Shown here piece by piece: positions 17,947 to 27,379 of a DNA stretch of 64,000 nt. How positions within the stretch are numbered: position 1 is the first letter of the stretch; every line of letters starts with the position of its first letter. The notes beneath the pieces are model-generated. The model saw only the letters and a list, made by a program, of their open reading frames with translations. It had not been told where the DNA came from and searched no databases. Made by a program: the position numbers and the translations under genes. Location of the stretch: NCBI RefSeq assembly GCF_027111295.1, contig NZ_CP114287.1:3100001-3164000 (forward strand), written 5' to 3'. The DNA is from Flavobacterium gelatinilyticum (GTDB lineage Bacteria; Bacteroidota; Bacteroidia; Flavobacteriales; Flavobacteriaceae).

Positions 17947-18936
17947 TTACACCAAACCTGCTTTAATTAAATATTCAGCGATTTGGATGGTGTTTGTTGC
18001 AGCACCTTTTCTTAAGTTATCAGCAACGATCCACATGTTTAATGTGTTTGGCTGGCTTTCATCGCGACGGATTCTTCCAACAAAAACATCGTTTTTACCT
18101 TCTGCATATAATGGCATTGGGTATGTAAATGTATCTAAGTTATCCTGTACCACTACTCCATCTGTATTGTGCAGAATCTCACGAACTTCACTTACATCAA
18201 AATCGTTTGTAAACTCAACGTTTACAGCCTCACTGTGTCCGCCAACAACCGGTACACGAACGGCAGTAGCCGTAACTCTGATCGTATTATCGCCAAGGAT
18301 TTTTTGAGTTTCACGAACCAGTTTCATTTCTTCTTTTGTGTATCCGTTTTCCTCAAAGCTGTCACAATGTGGAATTGCATTACGGTGAATTGGGTATTTG
18401 TAAGCCATATCCCCCTGAACACCTGCATATTCATTCTCTAATTGTTTTACCGCTTTTACACCCGTTCCGGTGATCGATTGGTAAGTAGAAACGATGATTC
18501 TTTTAATGTTGTATTTTTTATGCAAAGGAGATAATGCCAATACCATTTGAATAGTTGAACAGTTTGGGTTTGCGATGATTTTATCTTCTTTAGTTAAAAC
18601 GTCGGCATTGATTTCTGGAACTACCAATTTTTTAGTCGGGTCCATTCTCCATGCAGATGAGTTGTCGATTACAGTTGTTCCGGCAGCAGCAAATTTAGGA
18701 GCCCATTCTAACGAAGTATCGCCTCCGGCAGAAAAAACCGCGATATCAGCTTTCATATCAACAGCCGTCTGTAATCCTACTACTTTATATTTGGTTCCTT
18801 TGTATTCGATTTCTTTTCCTACTGATCTTTCAGATGCAACAGGAATTAATTCTGTAACAGGAAAATTTCTTTCTGCTAATACTTTAAGCATTACTTCGCC
18901 AACCATTCCGGTAGCACCTACAACTGCAATTCTCAT
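17947..18936 (-). CDS. asd: Aspartate-semialdehyde dehydrogenase
   Basis: 329 residues. Reduces aspartyl phosphate to aspartate semialdehyde with NADPH, the branch point to lysine/diaminopimelate, threonine and methionine. The N-terminal nucleotide loop is VGATGMVGE; the catalytic cysteine is C126 in NPNCSTIQ and the base is H234 in VVGGHSE. Length is standard. A -7 box at 18978-18985 and a terminator at 17883 mark it as a single-gene unit. Confidence 0.96.
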   Translation of the reverse strand: MRIAVVGATGMVGEVMLKVLAERNFPVTELIPVASERSVGKEIEYKGTKYKVVGLQTAVDMKADIAVFSAGGDTSLEWAPKFAAAGTTVIDNSSAWRMDPTKKLVVPEINADVLTKEDKIIANPNCSTIQMVLALSPLHKKYNIKRIIVSTYQSITGTGVKAVKQLENEYAGVQGDMAYKYPIHRNAIPHCDSFEENGYTKEEMKLVRETQKILGDNTIRVTATAVRVPVVGGHSEAVNVEFTNDFDVSEVREILHNTDGVVVQDNLDTFTYPMPLYAEGKNDVFVGRIRRDESQPNTLNMWIVADNLRKGAATNTIQIAEYLIKAGLV

Positions 18937-18977
18937 TTTTATATTTTTAAATAATCAATTAATCTAATTTTACAGGA

Positions 18978-18985
18978 CAAAAATA
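18978..18985 (-). promoter_or_regulatory. Putative -7 box (TATTTTTG) of asd
   Basis: Read on the minus strand, TATTTTTG fits TAnnTTTG and would start transcription near 18972, about 36 bases before the asd ATG. Confidence 0.55.
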
Positions 18986-19079
18986 AGTATAAATAAAGTC
19001 TCAGCAAGGTGATTCACAAAAAATAACAAAATGTTATAAATTGAACAAATTTTGAAATTTAGATCCCTGTCTTCCTTTT

Positions 19080-19757
19080 CTAAAATTCGTTTTCTGCCCA
19101 AATCAGCTTTTGCTCAATATTTTCAATATCCAGTTTTTCTGACCGGTTAATTGCTTTAAGTCTTTCAGAAAGAACATGTAAGGATGTATCTGCTAAATCT
19201 ATAGCAGATTGTAAATCTGATTTTTCAATTTCAAGAACATCAAAAAGACATGGCGGTGCAAAATTTTCTTTAACTTCAATATCAACAAAATCAAATCGGA
19301 TTTTATTTCCATTTTCGGTTACCCGAGGAAAAGGGTGTCCTGCAAAAAATGAACTTGTTTTTCCGATTATCAAATCTTTCCATTCTTTTATATCAGCCAA
19401 AGAACCACAGCATTGCGGAAAATAAACAGCCATATCATCCAATTCTAAAATATACCCGCCGGAAAAAGGCGTAATAAAGTCAATTGCATCTGCTGTATCT
19501 GTTTCGTCAGATTCTTCAAAATCTATTTCTTTTTGAATTGCCCGCAGCAAATCAGCATCAGACAATTCATCAATAGCGTAAAAACGAGATGCTTTTTGAT
19601 ACGGTTTTAAATCATCTGAAAAACCAGCCGCTTTATTACATAAGCAATTATATGCTTCCCATTCGTCCTTGTATTCCCAGGAAGGTCCAAAATCAGGTAG
19701 TTTTATATTTTCATTACTGTTGAAAATTTCTATAACGGGTACTAATTTTACTTTCAT
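19080..19757 (-). CDS. Hypothetical acidic protein, 225 residues
   Basis: A soluble, acidic protein with no signal peptide or membrane segment. Features seen: an acidic patch EIDFEESDETDTAD (about 92-105), a Cys pair in PQCCGSLADIKEWKD, and a helical C-terminus. The last feature region PPCLFDVLEIEKSDLQSAI is strand-helix. I do not recognise the family. Its size, composition and proximity to SUKH genes would fit another immunity-like protein, but that is only a guess from context. It lies on the minus strand beyond the mscL terminator. Confidence 0.6.
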   Translation of the reverse strand: MKVKLVPVIEIFNSNENIKLPDFGPSWEYKDEWEAYNCLCNKAAGFSDDLKPYQKASRFYAIDELSDADLLRAIQKEIDFEESDETDTADAIDFITPFSGGYILELDDMAVYFPQCCGSLADIKEWKDLIIGKTSSFFAGHPFPRVTENGNKIRFDFVDIEVKENFAPPCLFDVLEIEKSDLQSAIDLADTSLHVLSERLKAINRSEKLDIENIEQKLIWAENEF

Positions 19758-19764
19758 AGTTCAT

Positions 19765-19793
19765 TAAAAAAACCGCCTCTTTAGAAGGCGGTT
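19765..19793 (-). terminator. Terminator of mscL
   Basis: AACCGCC (19771-19777) pairs with GGCGGTT (19787-19793). On the minus strand the stem is followed by a run of seven T. It lies between mscL and the hypothetical gene at 19080. Confidence 0.85.
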
Positions 19794-19823
19794 AAGTTAG
19801 ACTTAGTGCAGCGGTATTATATC

Positions 19824-20204
19824 TTATTTATTTTTTAATAAATCTCTAATCTCAGTTAACAATTCTTCCTGAGTTGGCGCTGCAGGCTGATTTGGTGCAG
19901 GCTCTTCTTTCTTTTTAAGACTGTTTAACCCTTTAATAAGCACGAACAAAACAAAAGCCACAATAATAAAATTAATTACTGCCGAAAGAAACATTCCGTA
20001 TTTAACTCCGCCAAAAGCGGTTAAATCTTCAATTCTTGACAAATGAGCCGCATCTAAAGCCGGTTTTAAAACAAGCGGTGTAATTACGTCTTCAATAAAT
20101 GAACTTACAATTTTACCAAAAGCGGCTCCAATAATTACTGCAACAGCAAGGTCAACTACATTGCCCTTCATTGCAAATGCCTTAAATTCTGAAAAAAATC
20201 CCAT
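19824..20204 (-). CDS. mscL: Large-conductance mechanosensitive channel
   Basis: 126 residues. The N-terminal amphipathic helix FFSEFKAFAMKGN and first membrane helix NVVDLAVAVIIGAAFGKIVSSFIEDVITP are the MscL signature; the second helix is AVINFIIVAFVLFVLIKGLN, and a charged C-terminal bundle (EELLTEIRDLLKNK) ends the protein. It opens under membrane tension and releases solutes on osmotic downshock. It has its own terminator. Confidence 0.96.
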   Translation of the reverse strand: MGFFSEFKAFAMKGNVVDLAVAVIIGAAFGKIVSSFIEDVITPLVLKPALDAAHLSRIEDLTAFGGVKYGMFLSAVINFIIVAFVLFVLIKGLNSLKKKEEPAPNQPAAPTQEELLTEIRDLLKNK

Positions 20205-20271
20205 ATCTGATTTGTTTAGTTTTTAATAATGAAGTATCGAAAATACGTAATTTTCCTGATAATTCCTTGCT

Positions 20272-22740
20272 CTACCTAAAAAACACTCTTTTAACGCGCT
20301 GCGAAATACTGGTCATTATTTCGTACGGAATTGTTTTTAAAACTTCTGCCATTTCTACAACTGTCGGGCTTTCGCCGAAAATTATTACCGAATCACCTTC
20401 TTTGCAGTCAATATGGGTTACGTTAACCATCAGCATATCCATGCATACGCTCCCAACGATTCTGGCTTTCTGGTTTTTAATCATCACGTATCCTGCTTCA
20501 TTTCCCCATAATCTCGAAATACCATCAGCATAACCAATTGGGATAGTGGCGATTTTTGTTTCTTTCTCTGCCATAAAACGGCGTCCGTAACCTACGCTGT
20601 CGCCTGCAGGAATGGTGCGGACCTGAGAAATAATCGATTTTAATGTTCCTACGTTTTCGAGATATTTTTGTTCTGCCGGATCGTTTGAAACGCCGTATAA
20701 TCCAATTCCTAAACGTACCATACTGTATTGTGCATCCGGAAAATTACTGATTCCGGAAGTGTTTAAGGTATGTCGGATTGGGTTTATGCTGAGTTCTGAC
20801 ATTAATTTTGACGATAATCTTTCGAACAATGCGATTTGTTTTCTCACGAAATCAAAATGTTTAGGATCATCGCTTGTAGCCAGATGCGATAAAATACTCT
20901 GAACTCGAACGGTTGAATTTCCTTTTAAAGTCGCGATGAGTTCGTCGATTGTATTGTCTTCAAACCCTAAACGATGCATTCCGGTGTCTATTTTTATGTG
21001 AATTGGATAATCCTGTAAATTCTTTTCTCGGGCAATTTTTAAAAAGGCTTTCAGCCCCTTTAAACTGTAAATTTCAGGTTCTAACTGATATTGAATTATC
21101 GAAGGAAAACTGGTTGACTCCGGATTTAAAACCATAATAGGCAGTTTGATACCGCCGTTTTTCAGCGAAATTCCTTCATCGGCGAAAGCCACACCTAAAT
21201 AATTTACTTTATGATGTTCGAGTAATTTGGCAATTTCCAGTCCGCCGTTTCCGTAACCAAAAGCCTTTACCATCACCATCATTTTAACATCCGGTTTCAG
21301 CTTTGATTTAAAGTAATTAAAGTTATGGCTTATAGCATCCAGATTAATTTCCAGAACGGTTTCGTGTGTTTTTTCTTCAAGCAGCGATACGATTTCTTCA
21401 AACTGAAAAGATCTTGCTCCTTTTATCAGAATGGTTTCGTTATTAAAATCAAACCTTTCTATTTCGTTGATAAAATCGGCTGTATTTTGAAACATGGTGC
21501 TGTTGGCAAATTTATCTTTGAATGAAGAAATTGTCGGGCCAATACCAATTACACGATGTATTTTATTGTCTGAAATAAGCTGGGCTACTTTTGAATATAG
21601 CTCTTCGTTTGAAAAACCGCTTTGAAAAATATCAGACAAAATCACGGTTTTTGAGGCGTTCTTTTTCTGGCTTTCCAGAAAGTCCAGAGCAATTTTTAAG
21701 GATTGAAAATCGGAGCTGTAACTGTCGTCGATAATGCTGCAGTTTTGGATTCCGTTTTTTACCTCCAAACGCATTTCTACAGGATAAAGTCCTTTTACAC
21801 GGTTCTGAATGACTTCAAAATCGTATTTAAAATACAACAAAACCAATAAACAGGAGATCGTATTTTCTATTGAAGCCGAATCGCTGAACGGGATTTCTAA
21901 ATTGAAAATTTCATCATTGTATTGGTACTGAATGGTTGTAATATCATTTTGGGCTTCTTTTTTCAGAATATAAACTGAAGCTGTATCATCTGTAAAACTC
22001 CATGAAAAAAGCGTTCTGTCTTCCAGCGGATATTCGGCACTAAAATCAGACAGACAATCATCTACGAGTTTGTTTTTCTGGTAAACAATCACTTTTGATT
22101 TTTTGAAAAGCAGCAGCTTTTCTTTGATTTTCTGCTCAAGGTTTTCGAATCCCTCATCGTGCGCGGAACCAATACTGGTTAAAACACCAATATTGGGTTT
22201 TATGATTTTTTCGAGATTTGTCATTTCGTTTACGGTCGAAATTCCGGCTTCGAAAATCCCTAAATTGTGTTTTTCATTTATAGCAATTACAGACAACGGT
22301 ACGCCAACCTGCGAATTGTAGCTTTTAGGGCTTCGGATAATGTTATAATCGGGGCTTAATAAGAAATTAAGCCATTCTTTTACGATGGTTTTTCCGTTGC
22401 TTCCGGTTAATCCAATTATCGGAATATTAAATAAATCACGATAATAAGCTGCCAGTTCCTGAAGTGCTTTCAGAGTATTTTTGACTATAAAAAAATTGGC
22501 TTTCCCTTTTACTTTTTCAGGAATATGCTGCACGACAAAATTTCGTACTCCTTTGTCTATAAGCTCGGAAATATACAAATGAGCGTCATTATTAACACCC
22601 GAAAGGGCAATAAACAATGTCTGCGACCCGTTTTGTAATGAACGGCTGTCAATCGAAATATGATCGACAAAAATGTCGGTTTGAGAACCTGTCCATTCAG
22701 CATTAAGTACTGAAACCAGGTTTTTTAAATTTATGCTCAT
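20272..22740 (-). CDS. Bifunctional MurF ligase / alanine racemase fusion
   Basis: 822 residues from the ATG at 22740; the frame extends 14 codons further, but MSINLKNLV is the MurF-like start. The N-terminal part (about 1-445) is UDP-MurNAc-tripeptide:D-Ala-D-Ala ligase with ATP loop GLTGSNGKT (110-118). The C-terminal part (about 455-822) is alanine racemase: PLP lysine K492 in MVKAFGYGNGG, GMHRLGF, and GYADGISRLW. Alr makes D-alanine and MurF adds the D-Ala-D-Ala dipeptide in cytoplasmic peptidoglycan synthesis. This fusion is known in Bacteroidota. The active-site motifs checked in both halves are present. Confidence 0.94.
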   Translation of the reverse strand: MSINLKNLVSVLNAEWTGSQTDIFVDHISIDSRSLQNGSQTLFIALSGVNNDAHLYISELIDKGVRNFVVQHIPEKVKGKANFFIVKNTLKALQELAAYYRDLFNIPIIGLTGSNGKTIVKEWLNFLLSPDYNIIRSPKSYNSQVGVPLSVIAINEKHNLGIFEAGISTVNEMTNLEKIIKPNIGVLTSIGSAHDEGFENLEQKIKEKLLLFKKSKVIVYQKNKLVDDCLSDFSAEYPLEDRTLFSWSFTDDTASVYILKKEAQNDITTIQYQYNDEIFNLEIPFSDSASIENTISCLLVLLYFKYDFEVIQNRVKGLYPVEMRLEVKNGIQNCSIIDDSYSSDFQSLKIALDFLESQKKNASKTVILSDIFQSGFSNEELYSKVAQLISDNKIHRVIGIGPTISSFKDKFANSTMFQNTADFINEIERFDFNNETILIKGARSFQFEEIVSLLEEKTHETVLEINLDAISHNFNYFKSKLKPDVKMMVMVKAFGYGNGGLEIAKLLEHHKVNYLGVAFADEGISLKNGGIKLPIMVLNPESTSFPSIIQYQLEPEIYSLKGLKAFLKIAREKNLQDYPIHIKIDTGMHRLGFEDNTIDELIATLKGNSTVRVQSILSHLATSDDPKHFDFVRKQIALFERLSSKLMSELSINPIRHTLNTSGISNFPDAQYSMVRLGIGLYGVSNDPAEQKYLENVGTLKSIISQVRTIPAGDSVGYGRRFMAEKETKIATIPIGYADGISRLWGNEAGYVMIKNQKARIVGSVCMDMLMVNVTHIDCKEGDSVIIFGESPTVVEMAEVLKTIPYEIMTSISQRVKRVFFR

Positions 22741-22963
22741 TTTAAAATTACTTTTTGTCAAATTTAAAAAAAGGTTTGCCACGAATCTCTCAAATTTTAG
22801 CTAATTTATTTCTAGGATTTATAAAACGTTTAGCCGCAGATTAAAGGATTGTCCGGATTTCTGAATCTGTAAAATACTATATCCATATACAGCTGACGTC
22901 TTTTAAAAATAAATTATAATTTGTTGAAATTTGTGTAATGCGCCACGAAGAACATTATTTGAC

Positions 22964-22971
22964 TATATTTG
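22964..22971 (+). promoter_or_regulatory. Putative -7 box (TATATTTG)
   Basis: Fits TAnnTTTG and would start transcription near 22977, 20 bases before the TTG start at 22997. The rest of 22741-22963 contains single arms of dispersed repeats (GCCACGAATCTC near 22779, GCCGCAGATT near 22833) and no gene. Confidence 0.5.
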
Positions 22972-22996
22972 TTTAATACCCACAAAATACTGCGTT

Positions 22997-23602
22997 TTGA
23001 AAAAATTCCTGATCTTATTTTCCTATATATTCCATCCGATTTTTATATCGATGTACGCGACCTTGTTTTATCTGTATTGTAAAGAAGATATTTTTACTAC
23101 TAACGAGAAATACTTTGTCTTATTTCAGATTCTGGTTATCACCTTTATTGTTCCAATATTGTTTTTTATGCTGCTTCGTTCAACAGGACATGTAAAATCT
23201 ATGATGCTTCCGGAGACTTCGCAACGATTGATTCCACTGGTTTTACAGTGTTTTTTATATATTCTGCTGGTAAAAAGAAGTATTATAATTCTGCGTTACC
23301 CGGAATTGCATTTCTTTTTTCTGGGTGCTTTGTTTACCACTATTGCAGCATTGGTTTTGTCTCTTTTTAAAATCAAGGCCAGTCTTCACGTTGCTGCCAT
23401 AAGCGGTTTTATGGTTTTTGCTGCGGGATTAAACATTCATCTTCAAATGCATAATCCGTATTGGGCTGCTTTTTTAATTTTAATAACCGGCATTGTAGCT
23501 TCTTCGAGATTAGAAATGGAGGCACATACTCCAAAAGAACTCCTTATTGGATTATTCATTGGTATATTTCCTCAGCTTTTGTTTTTATATCTTTGGTTAT
23601 AA
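22997..23602 (+). CDS. Membrane protein with a PAP2-like C-terminal motif
   Basis: 201 residues if translation starts at TTG 22997, which opens (M)KKFLILFSYIFHP; the frame is open to 22931 but that crosses the promoter. About six membrane helices. Near the C-terminus SRLEMEAHTPKELLIGLFIG resembles phosphatase motif 3 of PAP2 enzymes (SR-x5-H-x3-D), with Glu for the final Asp. Motifs 1 and 2 are not evident, so catalysis is doubtful. It may be a non-catalytic PAP2-like membrane protein. Its last six bases overlap the convergent gene. Confidence 0.65.
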   Translation: MKKFLILFSYIFHPIFISMYATLFYLYCKEDIFTTNEKYFVLFQILVITFIVPILFFMLLRSTGHVKSMMLPETSQRLIPLVLQCFLYILLVKRSIIILRYPELHFFFLGALFTTIAALVLSLFKIKASLHVAAISGFMVFAAGLNIHLQMHNPYWAAFLILITGIVASSRLEMEAHTPKELLIGLFIGIFPQLLFLYLWL

Positions 23603-24304
23603 AATGTAGAAAATCAGTCCTGCATTAAGAGTTTTCAATTTAAGTCTTTCATCATCGATCGTAGTGGCTGTAGATTTAAACAACGGATTTACCCCGTAAT
23701 AGATATACAAATTCCATGTGTTATAACCAGCTGAAAGATACGGACCGTATTGAAATTTATTAATATCGGGATTGTTTTTTATTCTATAAGTATTCTCTCC
23801 ATCGTCCAGATTTGAGGCGTTTGAAAATACATAACTGAATTTTATTCCTGCATAAATTCTCCAGAATTTGGTGCTTTCGAAAGTCGAATTACGCCATCTG
23901 AATTCTATAGGAAGATCAACAGAATATTGTCTGTAACGATTAGAAACGAATTCATTATAACTGTTAACTCCGTAAAGAATTTCGCCTGCCGCGTCATCGT
24001 AAATATTAAGGTTCTGATAATAATTTTGATAACTGAATCCAAAACCCGCCGCGATCGCCACTGTTCTTGATTTGTTTACCGGCATGTCGCGCAGGAAACC
24101 TCCGGAAAGTCCCAAAGAGAATTTATTCTGTTTGAATTGACTTGGAATATCCGTAAACATATTATAGGTTACCGAAAAATAAAACTGATCTTCTCTGTAC
24201 AAAGAGTCTATTTTAACTATCGGTTTTATTTCCGGTTTGGCATCGTCCTGCGAGAAAGCATTTAAAAACGAGATTAAAAACAAACAGCTAAAAAGTGATC
24301 GCAT
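23597..24304 (-). CDS. Outer-membrane beta-barrel protein, PorT-like
   Basis: 235 residues with a signal peptide (MRSLFSCLFLISFLNAFSQ). Alternating hydrophobic/polar strands such as FYFSVTYNMFT, KFSLGLSGGFLRD and WNLYIYYGVNPLF predict a small beta barrel. The RQYSVDLPIEFRWR strand is typical of the PorT-like/outer-membrane barrel families in Bacteroidota. In gliding Flavobacterium the true sprT gene is, as I recall, next to ubiE, which is not present here, so a role in type IX secretion is not assumed. The stop overlaps the tail of the plus-strand gene. Confidence 0.75.
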   Translation of the reverse strand: MRSLFSCLFLISFLNAFSQDDAKPEIKPIVKIDSLYREDQFYFSVTYNMFTDIPSQFKQNKFSLGLSGGFLRDMPVNKSRTVAIAAGFGFSYQNYYQNLNIYDDAAGEILYGVNSYNEFVSNRYRQYSVDLPIEFRWRNSTFESTKFWRIYAGIKFSYVFSNASNLDDGENTYRIKNNPDINKFQYGPYLSAGYNTWNLYIYYGVNPLFKSTATTIDDERLKLKTLNAGLIFYIL

Positions 24305-24490
24305 ATATTTTTTTGATTTAAAACGGATTAATTAATGAAACGTTTTTCGGGATGGTTTTATTTCACTTACAAATATAATATAATGCCAGTTCAGGATAAG
24401 ATTTGAATTTAAATATTCTGATTTTGATGAAGAATAAAGGAATTTACTGCGGTTTTTTCAAATAAAATGCAGCCGAAATCAAAAAATGGA

Positions 24491-24520
24491 TTTGTATTTG
24501 CACGATCTTTTATACCTTTG
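24491..24520 (+). promoter_or_regulatory. Promoter TTTG-N18-TACCTTTG
   Basis: TTTG (24491-24494) and TACCTTTG (24513-24520) are 18 bases apart, matching the Bacteroidota -33/-7 pattern. The predicted start (about 24525) is almost at the ATG of 24527, so the transcript may be leaderless or the start may be further upstream. Confidence 0.6.
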
Positions 24521-24526
24521 CTTTTC

Positions 24527-24877
24527 ATGAAGAAAAAGCAGCTCATACTTAGTCTTTCTTTTGCTGTTACAATATTGTTCTCGATATTGTTTCAGTCTAT
24601 ACACAGTTATGAGCATATCATAAAACAGCTTTCTGAGAAACAATGCCATCATGATTATAATGATCCAAACGGCGAAATAACGCATCAGCATCATAATTAC
24701 GAGGTTTGTTTTGTTTGTAATTTTGCTTTTGAGTCCTTTATTCTTCCTCAGGATTTTTCTTTTCAGTTTTATTATTTCAACAGCGATATTCCGTATTTTT
24801 TTCCGCTGTCTGAAAAGATTTTTTCAGTTTCAAAAACCACGTATTTATTACGCGGACCTCCTGCTGTAGTTTCTTAA
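24527..24877 (+). CDS. His/Cys-rich exported protein upstream of a TonB receptor
   Basis: 116 residues from the ATG at 24527; the frame opens at 24467 but overlaps the promoter. One N-terminal hydrophobic segment (about 7-24) anchors or exports it. The middle holds possible metal ligands: C40-H41-H42, H53, H55, H56 and C61-x2-C64. The rest is aromatic-rich. No family is recognised with certainty. It precedes a TonB-dependent receptor by 149 bases on the same strand, so it may bind a metal such as zinc or copper for that system. Confidence 0.65.
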   Translation: MKKKQLILSLSFAVTILFSILFQSIHSYEHIIKQLSEKQCHHDYNDPNGEITHQHHNYEVCFVCNFAFESFILPQDFSFQFYYFNSDIPYFFPLSEKIFSVSKTTYLLRGPPAVVS

Positions 24878-25026
24878 GCACCATTAAAAAAATCAATTTC
24901 TTTTTGTTCAAATTCAAAAGAACACTGCGTTTGCTAATCCTCATTCTCTGAATCAGGATCAGAATGCTTTGCTGTTTGTTTTTATTTGATGAAAAAGAAA
25001 ATCAACAACTATAGCATCATTTTCAA

Positions 25027-27234
25027 ATGAAAAAATTCATATTTGCCCTTATATTAGGGGTCTCGGGCATTCTTTCTGCTCAAAATTCGGTTTCAGGAAC
25101 AGTAACCGATAATCAAAACCAGCCATTACCGGGCGTTTCTGTTTACGCACCGGAACTTCATAAAGGAACAACAACAGATGTAAACGGAAAGTACGAGTTA
25201 AACAACCTGCCAAACGGAAGTTTACGCATTGCTTTTTCGTATGTTGGATATGCCAATCAGAACAAAACTATTGTTAAATTAGTGAAACAAAATACTCTGG
25301 ACATTGTTCTTGAAGAATCGATTCTGGAAATGGACGAGGTAGTGGTTTCAACTCCTTTTAACAAACTGCAATCGCAAAACGTAATGAAAATTGAGCACGA
25401 AAGCATCAAAACATTACAACAAAAAGGAACTTCAACTTTAATCGAAGGTTTAGCCACTATTCCGGGAGTTGCCCAGATTTCTACCGGAACTTCAATCGGG
25501 AAACCGGTTATCCGCGGACTCAGCGGGAATCGTGTTTTGGTTTATTCTCAGGGCGTTCGTATCGAAAATCAGCAGTTTGGAGACGAACATGGTTTAGGTT
25601 TAAACGATGCCGGAATCGAAAGCGTTGAAGTAATAAAAGGGCCGGCTTCTTTATTGTACGGTTCTGATGCTCTTGGAGGTGTCTTGTATTTCAATCCTGA
25701 AAAATTTGCCGATGCTGGTACTTTTAAAGCTAATTTCAGCCAAAAATATTTTACGAATACAGAAGGAAGTAATTCTTCTATAGGATTAAAAACATCTACA
25801 GACAATTGGAAATTCCTGGCAAGGGGAAGCTACAACACACATTCTGACTACAAAATCGCCGATGGCGACCGCGTTACAAACTCACGTTACAACGAAACTG
25901 ATTTTAAAACCGGAATTGGCTACAGTAATTCAACTTTTTCAAGTGTTGTACGATACAATTACAATAAACTGGATATTGGAATTCCGGAAGAAGGAATTGC
26001 AGAACAGTCTTCAAGCAAGGACACACAATTTCCGAGACAGGGAATCTTTAATCATTTACTGAGTTTAAACAATGTTATCTTTTTTGAAAACTCAAAACTT
26101 GATGTTGATTTAGGGTATATCGCCAATGACCGAAGCGAATTTGAAGACAGCAACGAAGCTTCTTTGCACATGAAACTGAATACTTTCAATTATAATGCAA
26201 AATACCATTTCCCTAAATTCGGAAAAATCGAAACTATTTTGGGCGTTCAGGGAATGCATCAAACCAACAAAAATTCGGGTGAAGAATATTTGATTCCGGA
26301 TGCCACTACAAATGATTTTGGTGTTTTTGGAACTGCTAATTACGAATGGGATAACAGCGTATTGCAGGCCGGATTGCGTTTCGATAACCGAAATATTACT
26401 TCAATCGCACACGGAACAGAAGGTGAAGAAGGGTATTTTCTTCCTCTTGACCGATCTTTTGACAGTTTTAATGCTTCTTTAGGGTATAAAACAAAATTAG
26501 CCGAGCCTTTAACCCTTCGTTTAAATGTGGCAACCGGATTTAGAGCGCCAAACTTAGCCGAATTAACTTCAAATGGAGTTCACGAAGGAACTAACCGATA
26601 TGAAATTGGAAACGCTAATTTAAAAACAGAACAAAACGTTCAGACTGATTTGAATTTAGAATACAAAAACACGCATTTTGAATTTTTCGTAAACGGATTC
26701 TACAATCATGTAAACAATTACATTTATACGTCGCCAACCGGAGAAGTTTTAGAAGATAATGATGTTTTTGCTTATGTTCAGGATAATGCACAATTATATG
26801 GTGGTGAAGTTGGTCTGCACTTTCACCCTCACCCATTAGACTGGTTACATTTTGAAACTAGTTTTGAAACCGTTACAGGTAAAAAAGAAAACAAAGATTA
26901 TCTGCCTTTAATTCCTGCAAACAACTGGAATAATACACTTAGAACTGAATTTAATATCCAAAACTGGTTAAGCGAAGGTTTTGCTTCTTTGAATGTATCT
27001 TCTACTTTTAGTCAGGATAATGTGAGTGGTTTCGAAACAGCTTCTAAAGGATATACTTTAGTAAACTTAGGTTTTGGCGGAACAGTAAAACTAGGAAAAA
27101 CTGCTTTTGATATTAACTTAAACGGAAACAATTTATTTGATAAAAAATATATTGCACACCTTTCAAGATTAAAAACAGACGGTATTCCGAATATTGGAAG
27201 AAACATCGTTTTGGGAGTTAACTTTAATCTGTAA
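25027..27234 (+). CDS. TonB-dependent receptor, probable metal (zinc-type) uptake
   Basis: 735 residues. A signal peptide (ending LSAQ) is followed by a CarboxypepD_reg-like domain (about 20-105, SGTVTDNQNQPLPGVSVY), a plug domain (about 110-225, with STLIEGLATIPGV and EVIKGPASLLYGSDALGGV) and a 22-strand beta barrel ending in VLGVNFNL. It imports ligands across the outer membrane using TonB energy. The overall form and a His-rich loop (LHFHPHPLDWLHFE) recall ZnuD-type zinc receptors, and the His/Cys-rich gene upstream supports a metal substrate. The substrate is inferred only. Confidence 0.9.
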   Translation: MKKFIFALILGVSGILSAQNSVSGTVTDNQNQPLPGVSVYAPELHKGTTTDVNGKYELNNLPNGSLRIAFSYVGYANQNKTIVKLVKQNTLDIVLEESILEMDEVVVSTPFNKLQSQNVMKIEHESIKTLQQKGTSTLIEGLATIPGVAQISTGTSIGKPVIRGLSGNRVLVYSQGVRIENQQFGDEHGLGLNDAGIESVEVIKGPASLLYGSDALGGVLYFNPEKFADAGTFKANFSQKYFTNTEGSNSSIGLKTSTDNWKFLARGSYNTHSDYKIADGDRVTNSRYNETDFKTGIGYSNSTFSSVVRYNYNKLDIGIPEEGIAEQSSSKDTQFPRQGIFNHLLSLNNVIFFENSKLDVDLGYIANDRSEFEDSNEASLHMKLNTFNYNAKYHFPKFGKIETILGVQGMHQTNKNSGEEYLIPDATTNDFGVFGTANYEWDNSVLQAGLRFDNRNITSIAHGTEGEEGYFLPLDRSFDSFNASLGYKTKLAEPLTLRLNVATGFRAPNLAELTSNGVHEGTNRYEIGNANLKTEQNVQTDLNLEYKNTHFEFFVNGFYNHVNNYIYTSPTGEVLEDNDVFAYVQDNAQLYGGEVGLHFHPHPLDWLHFETSFETVTGKKENKDYLPLIPANNWNNTLRTEFNIQNWLSEGFASLNVSSTFSQDNVSGFETASKGYTLVNLGFGGTVKLGKTAFDINLNGNNLFDKKYIAHLSRLKTDGIPNIGRNIVLGVNFNL

Positions 27235-27241
27235 CATTTTT

Positions 27242-27314
27242 AAACCATATAAGTCATATAAGTAAAAATAAGCGACGCTTTAAATTAAATGAACTTATAT
27301 AACTTATATGGTTT
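27242..27314. repeat. Palindrome built from the word ATATAAGT
   Basis: Left arm 27242-27263 (AAACCATATAAG, TCATATAAGT) and right arm 27293-27314 pair over 22 bases with one mismatch. It lies after the TonB receptor stop and ends in TTTATTTTTTC, so it may also terminate transcription on the plus strand. Confidence 0.85.
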
Positions 27315-27349
27315 ATTTTTTCATCCTAAATTTTCACAACAAAAAGTGC

Positions 27350-27357
27350 TATTTTTG
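27350..27357 (+). promoter_or_regulatory. Putative -7 box (TATTTTTG) of the prolyl oligopeptidase gene
   Basis: Fits TAnnTTTG, 22 bases before the ATG at 27380. It lies just beyond the palindrome that ends the preceding gene. Confidence 0.55.
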
Positions 27358-27379
27358 TTACAACAGAATAAAACTAACT

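Noticed and set aside
16917..19757. A toxin-immunity module with its toxin
   Set aside because: Only immunity-like genes are seen; the neighbours are asd and mscL, and no toxin domain is found.
23597..24304. SprT/PorT of the type IX secretion system
   Set aside because: The barrel resembles PorT, but the expected ubiE neighbour is missing and the family is broad.
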